A stretch of DNA of 64,000 nt, taken from NCBI GenBank assembly GCA_035647835.1, contig DASRMS010000204.1, positions 1 through 64,000 on the forward strand, in the 5' to 3' direction. The DNA comes from UBA9865 sp035647835 (GTDB taxonomy: Bacteria; Bacillota; Dethiobacteria; Dethiobacterales; Dethiobacteraceae). Both the position numbers and the translations under genes were made by a program. The notes beneath the pieces were generated by a model. The model saw only the letters and a list, made by a program, of their open reading frames with translations. It searched no databases and was not told the origin of the DNA. Below are positions 7,926 to 16,624 of the stretch, piece after piece. Numbering within the stretch: position 1 is the stretch's first letter; every line of letters starts with the position of its first letter.

Positions 7926-9296
7926 ATGACAGATATTAGGGCTTTGGAAAAAGAGCGGGAGCAAATCTTTATTAACTTATACCGCGGCAAAGTACCGACA
8001 CGTGTGCCGGTAAGTAATCCCATGGCGCTTGAGGCTTGTCTTGAATATGCCGGAGCAAACCCCGTCGAAGTTTTATGGGATGTGAGTAAGACGGAAGCCG
8101 TTTTTGATCAAGTCAATACTGATTTTTATTCGGATACGTCAGTGGGGGGCACGCGCAGATATCCCTCCTTTTATCAGGTTTTAGGTGCCAGATCTTTTGT
8201 GATGAGTTCCACCGGAGCGATGCAGCATCCTAATGTGCATGGGATGGAAGCTGCAGAATATGATGATTTTATTGACAATCCCTATGACACAATCATGGAG
8301 AAAATCTTGCCCCGCTTATATACAGAACTAGCTACGGATGCTGCGACCAGAGCTGCGGTTTTAGCAAAAGCGATGAACATCCGCAGTAGTGAATTTGCGG
8401 TCTTAGGTAGAATTGGTGTCAAAATGAGAGAAAAATATGGTTTTGCAGCTATCCCCGGTAATGCCACAACCGCGCCATTTGATTTTATAGCTGATTTTTT
8501 CCGTAGTTTTACAGGGATCTGCAGTGACATTCGACGTTACCCAGAAAAGGTCATTGCCGCTTGTGAAGCTATGACCCCCATTACCATTAAAAAAGGGAGG
8601 ATTCCCTTTCCGTCCAAGATCGGGGTAACAGGTATCCCGCTGCATATGGCCCCTTTTATGCGCACCAAAGATTTTGAGAAATTTTATTGGCCTTCTTTGA
8701 AAAAGGTAGTGGAAACTTTTCATGCTATGGGGATCAATGCTTCCCTTTTTGTAGAACACGACTTTATGCGTTTTTTAGACTATTTATCTGAACTGCCGGA
8801 AAACACGATCCTGCGCTTTGAGTATGGTGATCCCAAGATAGTAAAAGAAAAATTAGGCAGTAAGCAGATCATTTCCGGTTTTTATCCGGTGATGTTACTA
8901 CATACCGGCACCAAACAGCAATGCTTGGATAAAGCTAAAGAGCTCATGGATATTTTAGCCCCTGGTGGTCGGTTCTGGTTTAATACCGATAAAGGCCCCA
9001 TGGACATGCATGGTAATATCGCCGAAAATTTACGGGCTGTACTGGAGTTTGTTTATGACTATGGTAAATATGAACATCCTGACGAGCCCTACAATCTTGC
9101 CCATGAGCCGCAGCCGCAGGCCGATAAAGTAATTAACGAAATCAATGCTAACCTGAACTCCAAGTATTACTATACCTGGCAGGACTACCAAACCCGTTAT
9201 CCCGAACTGGCACAACGTACAGAGCAAATCATTGCACGTCAACTGCAAAAAAACGAAGATGCTTTCTTTGATTTCATTATCAACCTCTGTTCTTGA
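7926..9296 (+). CDS. Uroporphyrinogen decarboxylase-family (URO-D/MtaA-like fold) protein
   Basis: A 456-residue soluble protein of the COG0407 group, which includes HemE and the methylcobamide-dependent methyltransferases MtaA, MtbA and CmuA. Family features include the internal SFVMSSTGAMQHP (about 90-102), APFMRTKDFEKFYWP, FEYGDPKIVKEKLG and DILAPGGRFWF. HemE substrate residues are not evident. The HxC..C zinc motif of MtaA-type enzymes is absent: the corresponding place reads LFVEHDFMRF. It is therefore neither a clear HemE nor a classical CoM methyltransferase. A paralogue with the same blocks lies at 39660 in a corrinoid island. The gene is monocistronic, with ATG 7926 after a GGGGAA ribosome site and a strong terminator. 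A role in methyl transfer from an unknown substrate is inference. Confidence 0.82.
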   Translation: MTDIRALEKEREQIFINLYRGKVPTRVPVSNPMALEACLEYAGANPVEVLWDVSKTEAVFDQVNTDFYSDTSVGGTRRYPSFYQVLGARSFVMSSTGAMQHPNVHGMEAAEYDDFIDNPYDTIMEKILPRLYTELATDAATRAAVLAKAMNIRSSEFAVLGRIGVKMREKYGFAAIPGNATTAPFDFIADFFRSFTGICSDIRRYPEKVIAACEAMTPITIKKGRIPFPSKIGVTGIPLHMAPFMRTKDFEKFYWPSLKKVVETFHAMGINASLFVEHDFMRFLDYLSELPENTILRFEYGDPKIVKEKLGSKQIISGFYPVMLLHTGTKQQCLDKAKELMDILAPGGRFWFNTDKGPMDMHGNIAENLRAVLEFVYDYGKYEHPDEPYNLAHEPQPQADKVINEINANLNSKYYYTWQDYQTRYPELAQRTEQIIARQLQKNEDAFFDFIINLCS

Positions 9297-9326
9297 TAGC
9301 AAATGGGCAGCTAACAGCTAGTTAAC

Positions 9327-9366
9327 AAGAAAAGTACGCCTTAAGAAATCAGCGTACTTTTCTTGC
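9327..9366 (+). terminator. Terminator of the first URO-D-family gene
   Basis: AAGAAAAGTACGC (9327-9339) pairs with GCGTACTTTTCTT (9352-9364). Its 3' arm runs into the -35 box of the next promoter. Confidence 0.88.
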
Positions 9367-9391
9367 AGTTTTAGGAAGATGTTGATATAAT
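9363..9391 (+). promoter_or_regulatory. Sigma-A-type promoter of glutamate dehydrogenase
   Basis: TTGCAG (9363-9368) and TATAAT (9386-9391) with exactly 17 bases between them, about 35 bases before the ATG at 9427. Confidence 0.75.
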
Positions 9392-9426
9392 GGCAAAAAT
9401 AATTATTCATAAAGGAGTAGGGGCTA

Positions 9427-10674
9427 ATGGCGGAAAATTTGAATCCCTTTGAAATTGTACAGCAGCAGATTAGCGAAGCGGGTAAGTATTTAAATTTAGA
9501 CCCAGCGATTGAAGCCGTACTTAAGCAGCCGAAGCGTGTGCTGACAGTTACCTTTCCAGTAAAGATGGATGATGGCACAACTAGAGTATTTACAGGAATT
9601 CGGTCTCAACACAACGATGCTATTGGACCATGTAAAGGCGGCATTCGTTTTCATCCGGATGTGACGGTGGATGAAGTTAAGGCTCTTTCGATGTGGATGA
9701 CTTTCAAGTGTGGTGTAGTCGGCCTTCCTTATGGTGGTAGTAAAGGCGGCGTAATTTGTAATCCTAAAGAGTTGTCACAGGGCGAAATCGAGAGGATTAG
9801 CCGTGGTTACATTGAGGGAATAGCTGCTATTATTGGCCCAGACAAAGATATTCCAGCCCCAGATGTTTATACCAATGCCCAGATTATGGCTTGGATGATG
9901 GACGAATTCAGTCGTTTGCGGGGTACTAATCAATTTGGTGTAGTGACAGGGAAGCCAATTATCGTTGGTGGCTCGTTAGGCCGCGATAAAGCAACTGCAC
10001 AGGGTTGTGTGTTTGTAGTTATCAAGGCTGTAGAAAAACTTGGTATTGATTTAAACGGAGCGACTGTTGCCATTCAAGGGTACGGTAATGCCGGTTCGCA
10101 AGCGGCATTTCTGTTACATAAACTAGGCTGCAAAATAGTGGCAGTGAGTGACTCCCGTGGTGGTATTTATAAGCCAGAAGGACTGGACTTGGCTGCTCTT
10201 TATCAGCATAAAACTGATACCCGTTCCTGCATTAATTTCCCGGGTAGTCAGTGCGTATCCAACGCTGAATTATTGGAGCTGCCGGTTGACATTCTCATTC
10301 CGGCGGCCTTGGAAAATCAGATTACCGCCAGTAATGCCCCTCGGGTTAAAGCAAGAATCGTAGCTGAAGCAGCGAACGGACCTACTACCCCTGAGGGCAG
10401 TAAAATTCTTTATGAGCATGGTACCACAGTTATTCCTGATATTCTGGCTAATGCTGGTGGTGTTACGGTTTCATATTTTGAATGGGTGCAGAATTTAATG
10501 AATTATTATTGGTCAGAAGAAGAAGTTTTTGAAAAATTGCAGGTGAACATGGATAATGCTTTTGACCAGGTATATGCAATTAGTCAGCAGCATCAAGTAG
10601 ATTTACGCACAGCCGCCTTTATTGTTTCCATTAAAAGAGTAGCGGAAGCAATTAAAATTAGAGGGATTGTGTAA
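9427..10674 (+). CDS. gdhA: Glutamate dehydrogenase (Glu/Leu/Phe/Val dehydrogenase family)
   Basis: A 415-residue enzyme, the usual length of hexameric NAD(P)-glutamate dehydrogenase of the RocG/GudB type. It interconverts glutamate with 2-oxoglutarate and ammonia. The substrate-binding GPCKGGIRFHP and the catalytic-lysine segment LPYGGSKGGV are present, followed by the AxDxYT-type DIPAPDVYTN and a Rossmann nucleotide-binding GYGNAGSQAA. ATG 9427 follows a GGAG ribosome site. It is transcribed alone from a clear promoter and ends at a terminator. Whether it works in catabolism or ammonium assimilation, and which cofactor it uses, is not visible. Confidence 0.95.
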   Translation: MAENLNPFEIVQQQISEAGKYLNLDPAIEAVLKQPKRVLTVTFPVKMDDGTTRVFTGIRSQHNDAIGPCKGGIRFHPDVTVDEVKALSMWMTFKCGVVGLPYGGSKGGVICNPKELSQGEIERISRGYIEGIAAIIGPDKDIPAPDVYTNAQIMAWMMDEFSRLRGTNQFGVVTGKPIIVGGSLGRDKATAQGCVFVVIKAVEKLGIDLNGATVAIQGYGNAGSQAAFLLHKLGCKIVAVSDSRGGIYKPEGLDLAALYQHKTDTRSCINFPGSQCVSNAELLELPVDILIPAALENQITASNAPRVKARIVAEAANGPTTPEGSKILYEHGTTVIPDILANAGGVTVSYFEWVQNLMNYYWSEEEVFEKLQVNMDNAFDQVYAISQQHQVDLRTAAFIVSIKRVAEAIKIRGIV

Positions 10675-10686
10675 GCTTTGTAGTAA

Positions 10687-10731
10687 AACAAGACCATGGC
10701 CTGGAAATTTGTGCCATGGTCTTGTTTTTTT
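10687..10731 (+). terminator. Terminator of glutamate dehydrogenase
   Basis: AACAAGACCATGGC (10687-10700) pairs with GCCATGGTCTTGTT (10713-10726), followed by a T run. Confidence 0.92.
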
Positions 10732-10825
10732 AGTTGGTCTGCCTGAGGCTGCTTTCTTTCCTAGCCGCTAAAGGATATAATATTATAGTATGGTTGGGAA
10801 TAAAATAGTTTGTGAGGTAAGTCAG

Positions 10826-11110
10826 GTGACAGCCTATGTTTATATAGTAAAATGTGCGGATAATACCTTGTATACTGGCTGGACAACGTCGTTGGTGCGC
10901 CGTGTCAGGGTGCACAATCAAGGCAAAGCGGCTAAATATACGCGGGCTAGGCGTCCCGTAGAGCTGGTTTACTGGGAAAGGCTAGATTCAAAAGTTGCTG
11001 CTTTGCAGCGGGAGTGGGAAATTAAACAACTGACCAGAGCGGAAAAATTAGCTTTATGTAATATGAAGCTCAAGTATTTATTAAGGGAACGCGGTGATGA
11101 GACAACATGA
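10826..11110 (+). CDS. GIY-YIG nuclease family protein (UPF0213, YazA/YhbQ-like)
   Basis: A 94-residue single-domain protein. It opens VTAYVYIVKCADNTLYTGWT, the GIY-YIG core in its UPF0213 form (YIV...YTG), followed by a conserved Arg in VRRVRVHN, the KYTRARRPVELVYWE block and a late REWEIKQLTRAEK. Domain-only proteins like this are suspected DNA nucleases with no settled role. GTG 10826 is preferred: GAGGT lies 7 bases before it, whereas an upstream ATG (10790) lies only 8 bases after a TATAAT (10776-10781) and would be leaderless. The gene precedes a signal peptidase II-like gene, probably in one transcript. Confidence 0.85.
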   Translation: MTAYVYIVKCADNTLYTGWTTSLVRRVRVHNQGKAAKYTRARRPVELVYWERLDSKVAALQREWEIKQLTRAEKLALCNMKLKYLLRERGDETT

Positions 11111-11186
11111 AACAGATCATTAAATTGGTGCTCATCGTCATTGGATCTTAAAGAAGAAGATATTTTAACGGGAGAGGAACCAGTGA

Positions 11187-11675
11187 ATGAAGCAGAATAA
11201 AAAATTGGTGTGGGTTTTAGTATTTGTTTTAACAGCGCTGGAGCAGGGTATAAAAATTATTATAAATCGCTATTATCTACAGGTAAAGGTCCCCCTGGTG
11301 CCGCCATGGATTTATTTTGCTCCCTTATTTAATCGAGATTACTCTTGGATTAATTCGCTGCTGCAGCTGGGTGTGGGTAAAGTAGTACATATAATGATTG
11401 TAGTAGCAGCTATAATACTTATCTACTTTTTTTACCGTTACGTTGCCGATCGCTATAAAGTTACCGCCTTAGTCGGCATATCTTTTGCACTTTTTTTTGC
11501 GGGCGCACTTTGTTCTTTGCTAGACAAAGTTTTTTGGGACGGGAGTTTAGACTATCTACTTGTGACGGGCTTCTTTACCTTTGATTTAAAAGACGCTTAT
11601 CTTAATGTGGCTGTAGCCTTGATTGTGTTGATGTTGGCTATTGATCATCAGGGAATGCGCACCGCGGAATTCTAG
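11187..11675 (+). CDS. Divergent signal peptidase II (LspA)-like membrane protein
   Basis: A 162-residue protein with four hydrophobic segments, the size and topology of lipoprotein signal peptidase. The C-terminal region reads GALCSLLDKVFWDGSLDYLL and then FDLKDAYLNV. The two family aspartates are recognisable (in LDYLL and LKDAYL). The usual Asn of the NLxDR motif is replaced (SLLDK) and the second motif lacks the FNxADS form. Canonical LspA cleaves lipoprotein signal peptides in the membrane. This copy is diverged and may be a paralogue with altered specificity. ATG 11187 follows GGGAGAGGA. Pairing with a GIY-YIG gene gives no functional clue. Confidence 0.65.
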   Translation: MKQNKKLVWVLVFVLTALEQGIKIIINRYYLQVKVPLVPPWIYFAPLFNRDYSWINSLLQLGVGKVVHIMIVVAAIILIYFFYRYVADRYKVTALVGISFALFFAGALCSLLDKVFWDGSLDYLLVTGFFTFDLKDAYLNVAVALIVLMLAIDHQGMRTAEF

Positions 11676-11753
11676 TTTTGTTAGATCAAGGACGGCTGCC
11701 TCTTGAGGGAGTTGAAGGGGCGGTGATGATGCTGGTTAGTGATAAGACATCCA

Positions 11754-11815
11754 ACTCGCCCAACGTGGGCGAGTAAAGAAAGACGCCGATTTACAATCGA
11801 GGCGTCTTTCTTGCA
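11754..11815 (+). terminator. Tandem hairpins, terminator
   Basis: Two consecutive stems. ACTCGCCC (11754-11761) pairs with GGGCGAGT (11767-11774). AAGAAAGACGCC (11776-11787) pairs with GGCGTCTTTCTT (11801-11812). Confidence 0.75.
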
Positions 11816-11880
11816 TTATTTTGGCTGTGTTGCTTATATTAGTAACGACTATTAAGTAATGATGAGGTGAATAGATCCTA

Positions 11881-13437
11881 ATGACTAAAGTAACAGCTTT
11901 TGAACAACCTCCCCATCCCTATTGGCTGGCCTCTAGTCCCCAAACTAACTATCCTCGTTTAGAGGAAGATGTCACAGTGGATGCAGCAATTATCGGCGGC
12001 GGTATTACAGGGATTACTTGTGCCTACTTATTAAAAAAGGCAGGTCTTACCGTGGCAGTTGTGGAAGCAGATCATCTGGCTCAAGGAGCTACCGGTCATA
12101 CGACGGCTAAAATTAGCTCGCAACATGGCCTAATTTATCAAAAAATCAAGCAGCAAATGGGACAAGCTGCAGCACAGCAATATGCTGAGGCCAATGAAAC
12201 AGCTATCCGTCAGTTTGAGAAGATTATCAAAGAGGAAGAAATAGCGTGCGATTTTTCACCACAAGCTGCCTATGTTTACACAGAACGGGACGGTTATAGA
12301 GAAAAAATAGAAGCAGAGGCCGAGCTGGCGAGCAAACTAGGCATTGAGGCCACAGTAGCAGAGACAATTGCTTTACCTTTCCCCGTAAAGGCAGCATTAC
12401 GTTTTGCTAAACAAGCACAATTCCATCCCAGAAAATTTTTGTTACCGTTAGCAGAGAGCGTGCCCGGCAATGGCAGTTATATTTTTGAACAAAGTAGGAT
12501 TGTAGGTATAGACAATGACCATAACTACCTGTTAAAAACAGCTGATGGTAATAGGATTCATGCTGAAAAGGTGATCATTGCTACGCACTACCCCTGCTAC
12601 AATAAATCTGGGTTCTATTTTACCAGAATCTATCAAGGGCGCTCTTATGTCGTGGCAGTCAAGGCTCAGCAGCCATACCCAGGGGGTATGTATATCACGG
12701 CGGAAGAACCGGGCCGCTCCTTTCGCTCTTTGCCCACGGCTGAGGGTGAGCTAATTATGGTGGGCGGAGAGCACCATAAGGCGGGCCAAGGGGCTGATAC
12801 CAGAGAACACTACCAAGCTTTAGCGCAATCTGCTGGGGAGATTTTTCCACAGTCAGCTATTTGCTGCCGTTGGTCAACACAGGATTGTATTACTTTGGAT
12901 GGCCTGCCCTATATCGGTCAGTTTTTGCCCAGCACACCCAATTTGTATCTAGCAACTGGTTATCAGCGCTGGGGAATGACTAATAGTATGGTCGCCGCGA
13001 TGCTCCTGCGAGATTTAATTACCAAGGGTGAAAGTCCTTGGCAGGATGTTTATAACCCTTCACGGCTAACGCTTGCTGCTTCAGCGAAACCCTTTGTTAC
13101 TGTCAACCTCAATGTGGCTAATCAACTAATTAAGGGCAAACTGGCTACTGCGCCAACGGAAGTTGAGCTTAAGCCGGGCGAAGCCAAAGTGATGATGGTT
13201 AATGATGATAAGGTGGGCGCTTACCGTGATCAGCAGGGTACTCTACACCTTGTGGATACAAGCTGCACACATTTAGGTTGTGAACTGCAGTGGAATGCCG
13301 CTGAATTATCCTGGGATTGCCCTTGTCACGGCTCTCGCTTTACTTATAAGGGAGAAATTATTGAAGGTCCGGCAATAAAGGCGCTTAAGGCAGGCCAAGA
13401 GCATAGAATAAACCGTAAAGAAAAATCCTTGACCTAG
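11881..13437 (+). CDS. FAD-dependent oxidoreductase with C-terminal Rieske domain (YhfW-like)
   Basis: A 518-residue two-domain protein. The N-terminal DAO-type flavoprotein shows the dinucleotide motif DAAIIGGGITGITCAYLL near residue 35 and the ATGHTTAKI block. A C-terminal Rieske [2Fe-2S] domain has CTHLGC near 461 and CPCHGSRF near 480, giving the Cys-His/Cys-His ligand set. This architecture matches uncharacterised Bacillus YhfW-type proteins. The electron path from amine or related substrate through FAD to the cluster is inference. The protein is cytoplasmic, with no signal peptide. ATG 11881 sits a few bases after GAGGTGAA. The gene ends in a hairpin overlapping its stop codon and converges on the sspH gene. 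Confidence 0.9.
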   Translation: MTKVTAFEQPPHPYWLASSPQTNYPRLEEDVTVDAAIIGGGITGITCAYLLKKAGLTVAVVEADHLAQGATGHTTAKISSQHGLIYQKIKQQMGQAAAQQYAEANETAIRQFEKIIKEEEIACDFSPQAAYVYTERDGYREKIEAEAELASKLGIEATVAETIALPFPVKAALRFAKQAQFHPRKFLLPLAESVPGNGSYIFEQSRIVGIDNDHNYLLKTADGNRIHAEKVIIATHYPCYNKSGFYFTRIYQGRSYVVAVKAQQPYPGGMYITAEEPGRSFRSLPTAEGELIMVGGEHHKAGQGADTREHYQALAQSAGEIFPQSAICCRWSTQDCITLDGLPYIGQFLPSTPNLYLATGYQRWGMTNSMVAAMLLRDLITKGESPWQDVYNPSRLTLAASAKPFVTVNLNVANQLIKGKLATAPTEVELKPGEAKVMMVNDDKVGAYRDQQGTLHLVDTSCTHLGCELQWNAAELSWDCPCHGSRFTYKGEIIEGPAIKALKAGQEHRINRKEKSLT

Positions 13438-13450
13438 GTCAAGGATTTTG
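13423..13450 (+). terminator. Hairpin overlapping the Rieske gene stop codon
   Basis: AAATCCTTGACC pairs with GGTCAAGGATTT across the TAG stop codon, followed by TG-rich sequence. It may serve both convergent genes. Confidence 0.75.
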
Positions 13451-13451
13451 T

Positions 13452-13661
13452 TCATTGTAGGCCGTATATGTTTTGTTCACTAATCGGGCGTCCTGTATCT
13501 TCTAATTCAGCAAGGGGGACAGTTATTTTGCGGTTGGTGCCTATAATTGAAATATCTGCTGTTGAACCCTGGACATTTTCAATCCATACTGGAACATCCT
13601 GATACTGGACTTCAATTTTTTCACTAGCCTTGATAATTTGTTCTGCTCGTTGATTGTCCAC
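13452..13661 (-). CDS. sspH: Small acid-soluble spore protein, H type (SspH family)
   Basis: A 69-residue protein starting VDNQRAEQIIKASEKIEVQY and continuing with VPVWIENV and a late ITVPLAELED. This is the H-type SASP pattern (M-x-x-QRA-x-EI, then V-x-Y-x-x-VPV-I-x-x-V). Known members are made late in the forespore and packed in spores. The start is GTG (13659-13661) with GGAGGG shortly upstream on the minus strand. It is the clearest single sign that the host makes endospores. It is the only minus-strand gene in the first 26 kb. Forespore (sigma-G) control is expected from the family; I could not confirm promoter boxes. Confidence 0.85.
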   Translation of the reverse strand: MDNQRAEQIIKASEKIEVQYQDVPVWIENVQGSTADISIIGTNRKITVPLAELEDTGRPISEQNIYGLQ

Positions 13662-14155
13662 GAGATCCCTCCTTTTGTTTTAGTATGTGACAAAGGAAGA
13701 GTGGACTATGCAGCTTTTGTTTTTTTCTGTCCGTCATGCTCTTGCTAAGCAGCAGAATTAATTGTATAATATATTTAGAATATTGCGGGTATGGCTTAGT
13801 TCATTATCTGCCGGCCTAAAAAGAAGACCTAACTGCTGAAAAGCAGGCGTTATTCTTGTGAAAGCTCTTGTAAATTGAAGGTAACAACTATATAATATAT
13901 TCAGAATATTAAGAAGAAAGGCCCTCTTTCTCGATCGCCATAGTCTAGCACTTAAAAGGTGGTTATGTCTATGAAAGTGTAAATCATCATCATGTACAAG
14001 CCTTATTTGGTTGTGCCTTTATCTATGCAGCGAGAAGAACTTTAGTTCAGCAGTAATGCTGCAAGCAGCTGCGATTAGGCAGCGCTAACCCAATTTTCTT
14101 TTTACATTAAGTATCTACTGAAGAATGGTATCAATAAGAACAAGGGGGAATTTAA
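13662..14155 (+). other. Long AT-rich intergenic region with a 20-bp direct repeat
   Basis: About 490 bases between sspH and the second GPH transporter, without a convincing gene. Two near-identical 20-base copies of TATAATATATTYAGAATATT stand at 13765-13784 and 13891-13910 (one mismatch). Each contains a -10-like TATAAT. These may be tandem promoters or operator sites for the transporter gene. Confidence 0.55.
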
Positions 14156-15520
14156 ATGTCAACAAAAGAACCATTAAGTAATAAGGTTATTAACTTATTT
14201 AGCATTGGTTTGTCTCCGTTTATGCTCTTTATGGGCCCTGTCATGGCTTACTATCCTTATTTTCTGACTGATATTGCCAAAATATCCGCAACTACAGTTG
14301 GCGTAATACTTGTAGTCACCCGGATCGTTGATGCTTTTGCGATAATCTTTGTCGGTGGTACCATTGAAAGATCAAACTTAAAGTGGGGCAAATATGTATC
14401 CTGGATTTACATTGGTGCACCTCTTACTCTGGTCTTCTTTGCCCTCATGTGGGTAAATCCTGGTGGCATGGGTATGGCAGCTAAAGCTATTTACTTCACG
14501 GTGATATATATTGTGGGTCATATTTTCATGAACTTTGCCTGGAGTGGCGCCTCGAGCTTGATTCCCTCGATGACGGCTAATCCCATGGATCGTGTTAAAC
14601 TTTCAGCCAGACGTACACAATTTCAAACAGTGACGATGCTAATCTATAGCGCTAGTCATATGCCCATCATTATGTACTTTGGTCGAAATAACGAAGGTAC
14701 AGGTTATCTTACCTTTATGCTGATTGCCTTAGTAATACAGTTAGTAGGCTACCTGCTCTCGGCCAAAATAGCTAAACCTTATGATACTACGACAGCATCT
14801 GGTGCTGCTGTACCTTCTATTGGTGATATGCTCAAGGGGATTGTCACTAATAAACCACTACTTATTTTAATGCTTTATGGGCTCTTTAATTTCTCCGTGC
14901 TATCTTTAGCTAATGGTTTAAATATTTATGTCTTTAAATATGTACACAATAATGTGCTTTTAATTTCTCTTTTCCTCACGGTTAACTCTTTAGTTAATTT
15001 AGCTTCTTCCTTTATTGGCCAATTTATTGGTCAAAGAGTTAGCAGTAAACGTACAGTAATGATGATTGGTACTGCGGTTGCCATGTTTAGTTTCCTTGGT
15101 GCCTTTTTCTTCGCCAGAAACACCATCGTCTTTATGATCTTCCGCTGGATCAGTGCTCTGTCAGGTATGGGTATGGTCGTTAACTTCGCAGTTTATGCTG
15201 ATGCTGCTGACTATGCTGAATGGAAAACTGGCAAAAGCGCTAAAGCTTTAATTATGTCCGTAAGTTCCTTGCCTGCGAAAACTTCAGGTGCGCTAGTTGG
15301 CGCTGTTACCGGTTTCGGTTTGGCCGCCATCGGTTATACGGCAGATGCTGCAGCTACTCCTGAACTAGTACAGGGACTTATTTACCTTTCGACGTTACTG
15401 CCGGTTGCTTGTGCCTTCATTGCCCTGATAGCCTTGTCTTTCTATAAGCTAGACAATGCCACAATGACAAAAATTAATGATGAATTAACTGTGAGAAGGG
15501 CAGCAGCTGCAAAGCAATAG
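14156..15520 (+). CDS. GPH-family sugar/cation symporter, MFS (second copy)
   Basis: A 454-residue membrane protein with about 12 hydrophobic segments, clearly related to the transporter at 831. The N-terminal FSIGLSPFMLFMGPVM is followed by DIAKISATTVGVILVVTRIVDA and the loop GGTIERSNLKWGKY. The late YADAADYAEWKTGKSAKA is shared with the first copy. GPH transporters carry sugars or related organic ions with H+ or Na+. The transported compound is unknown. ATG 14156 follows AAGGGGG. The gene has a very long upstream region with repeats, suggesting its own regulation, and it ends at a terminator. Confidence 0.85.
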   Translation: MSTKEPLSNKVINLFSIGLSPFMLFMGPVMAYYPYFLTDIAKISATTVGVILVVTRIVDAFAIIFVGGTIERSNLKWGKYVSWIYIGAPLTLVFFALMWVNPGGMGMAAKAIYFTVIYIVGHIFMNFAWSGASSLIPSMTANPMDRVKLSARRTQFQTVTMLIYSASHMPIIMYFGRNNEGTGYLTFMLIALVIQLVGYLLSAKIAKPYDTTTASGAAVPSIGDMLKGIVTNKPLLILMLYGLFNFSVLSLANGLNIYVFKYVHNNVLLISLFLTVNSLVNLASSFIGQFIGQRVSSKRTVMMIGTAVAMFSFLGAFFFARNTIVFMIFRWISALSGMGMVVNFAVYADAADYAEWKTGKSAKALIMSVSSLPAKTSGALVGAVTGFGLAAIGYTADAAATPELVQGLIYLSTLLPVACAFIALIALSFYKLDNATMTKINDELTVRRAAAAKQ

Positions 15521-15535
15521 TTTATGGTCTAAACG

Positions 15536-15572
15536 TAGGGTGTCGGTTTAACCGGCACCCTATTGTTTTTGC
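15536..15572 (+). terminator. Terminator of the second GPH transporter
   Basis: TAGGGTGTCGG pairs with CCGGCACCCTA (15536-15562), followed by TTGTTTTT. Confidence 0.85.
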
Positions 15573-15722
15573 CGGCAGTAAAATAGAATTTAACGATTAA
15601 CGAAGCTGTTTAGATAGCCAGGAAAAAGCGTAAGCTTTTTTTGCAGGGCAGCATGACTTATGGTTAAGCCTGCAGGATAATTCACAGCTGAGGGAGAAAA
15701 ATAGACTTGAGGTGGTAGACAA

Positions 15723-16613
15723 ATGTATCGTTCTGGCTTTATAGCTTTAGTTGGCCGGCCCAATGTGGGTAAATCCACTTTAATGAATGCCCTAGTGGGC
15801 GAGAAAATGGCCATTATCTCAGATAAACCGCAGACAACACGCAATCAAATTCGCGGCATTCTTACGACAGAAGATTATCAAATGATTTTTCTCGACACGC
15901 CTGGGATTCACAAACCACATCATAAATTAGGCGAAAAAATGGTGCAAATCTCTTTGCGTACTTTGCGTGAAGTTGATTTGATACTCTTTTTAACAGATGC
16001 AGCTGCTGGTCCCGGTAGGGGTGATGAGTTTGTGATACAAAAAATGCAAGCAGTGGACACGCCCGTGATCTTACTGGTGAACAAAGCGGATCGCAGCGGC
16101 CCGGAAGAGGCTCAACATTTAATAGAGCATTATCGCCCCATGTATCCTTTTGTCGGCGCTTTAGCCATTTCAGCCCTTGAGGGAACAAATTTAGCTGGTT
16201 TAACGGAGCTGATGTTAAAGCATATGGCAGAGGGTCCTCAGTATTATCCTGAAGACATGATTACTGATCAACCAGAGCGCTTAATTGTCTCTGAGTTAAT
16301 TAGAGAAAAAGTTTTGCAGTTTACCCGGGAAGAAGTGCCTCATGCTGTGGCGGTGGAGATTTCCTCCATGTCTGCACGTAGTGATCGTGATTTGGTGGAT
16401 ATTCAAGCTAATATTTATGTGGAGCGTGATTCGCAAAAAGGCATTGTTATTGGAAAGGGCGGCTCCATGCTGAAGGAAATCGGCAAATTAGCACGCCTGG
16501 ATATTGAAGCATTTTTAGGCAGCGCCGTTAATTTACAGCTATGGGTGAAAGTAAAAAATGATTGGCGTAATAAAGAAGGAACTTGGCAGGCATTGGGTTT
16601 AGAACTGGAATAG
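15723..16613 (+). CDS. era: GTPase Era
   Basis: A 296-residue protein of typical Era length. The GTPase motifs are G1 GRPNVGKS (11-18), G2 region KPQTTRNQIRG, G3 DTPGIHKP and G4 NKAD. A C-terminal KH domain has the GKGG-type loop (VIGKGGSMLKEIGK). Era binds the 3' end of 16S rRNA and assists small-subunit maturation. ATG 15723 follows GAGGTGG. It is followed within 11 bases by recO, the order common in Bacillota. A weak AAAAGC-GTAA-GCTTTT hairpin lies about 90 bases upstream. Confidence 0.97.
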   Translation: MYRSGFIALVGRPNVGKSTLMNALVGEKMAIISDKPQTTRNQIRGILTTEDYQMIFLDTPGIHKPHHKLGEKMVQISLRTLREVDLILFLTDAAAGPGRGDEFVIQKMQAVDTPVILLVNKADRSGPEEAQHLIEHYRPMYPFVGALAISALEGTNLAGLTELMLKHMAEGPQYYPEDMITDQPERLIVSELIREKVLQFTREEVPHAVAVEISSMSARSDRDLVDIQANIYVERDSQKGIVIGKGGSMLKEIGKLARLDIEAFLGSAVNLQLWVKVKNDWRNKEGTWQALGLELE

Positions 16614-16624
16614 GGGAATAGTTG

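Noticed and set aside
11108..11204. UGA read-through of the GIY-YIG gene as another selenoprotein
   Set aside because: The frame stays open for about 30 codons after the TGA, but there is no Cys-type motif around it, the family normally ends here and the extension resembles no domain.
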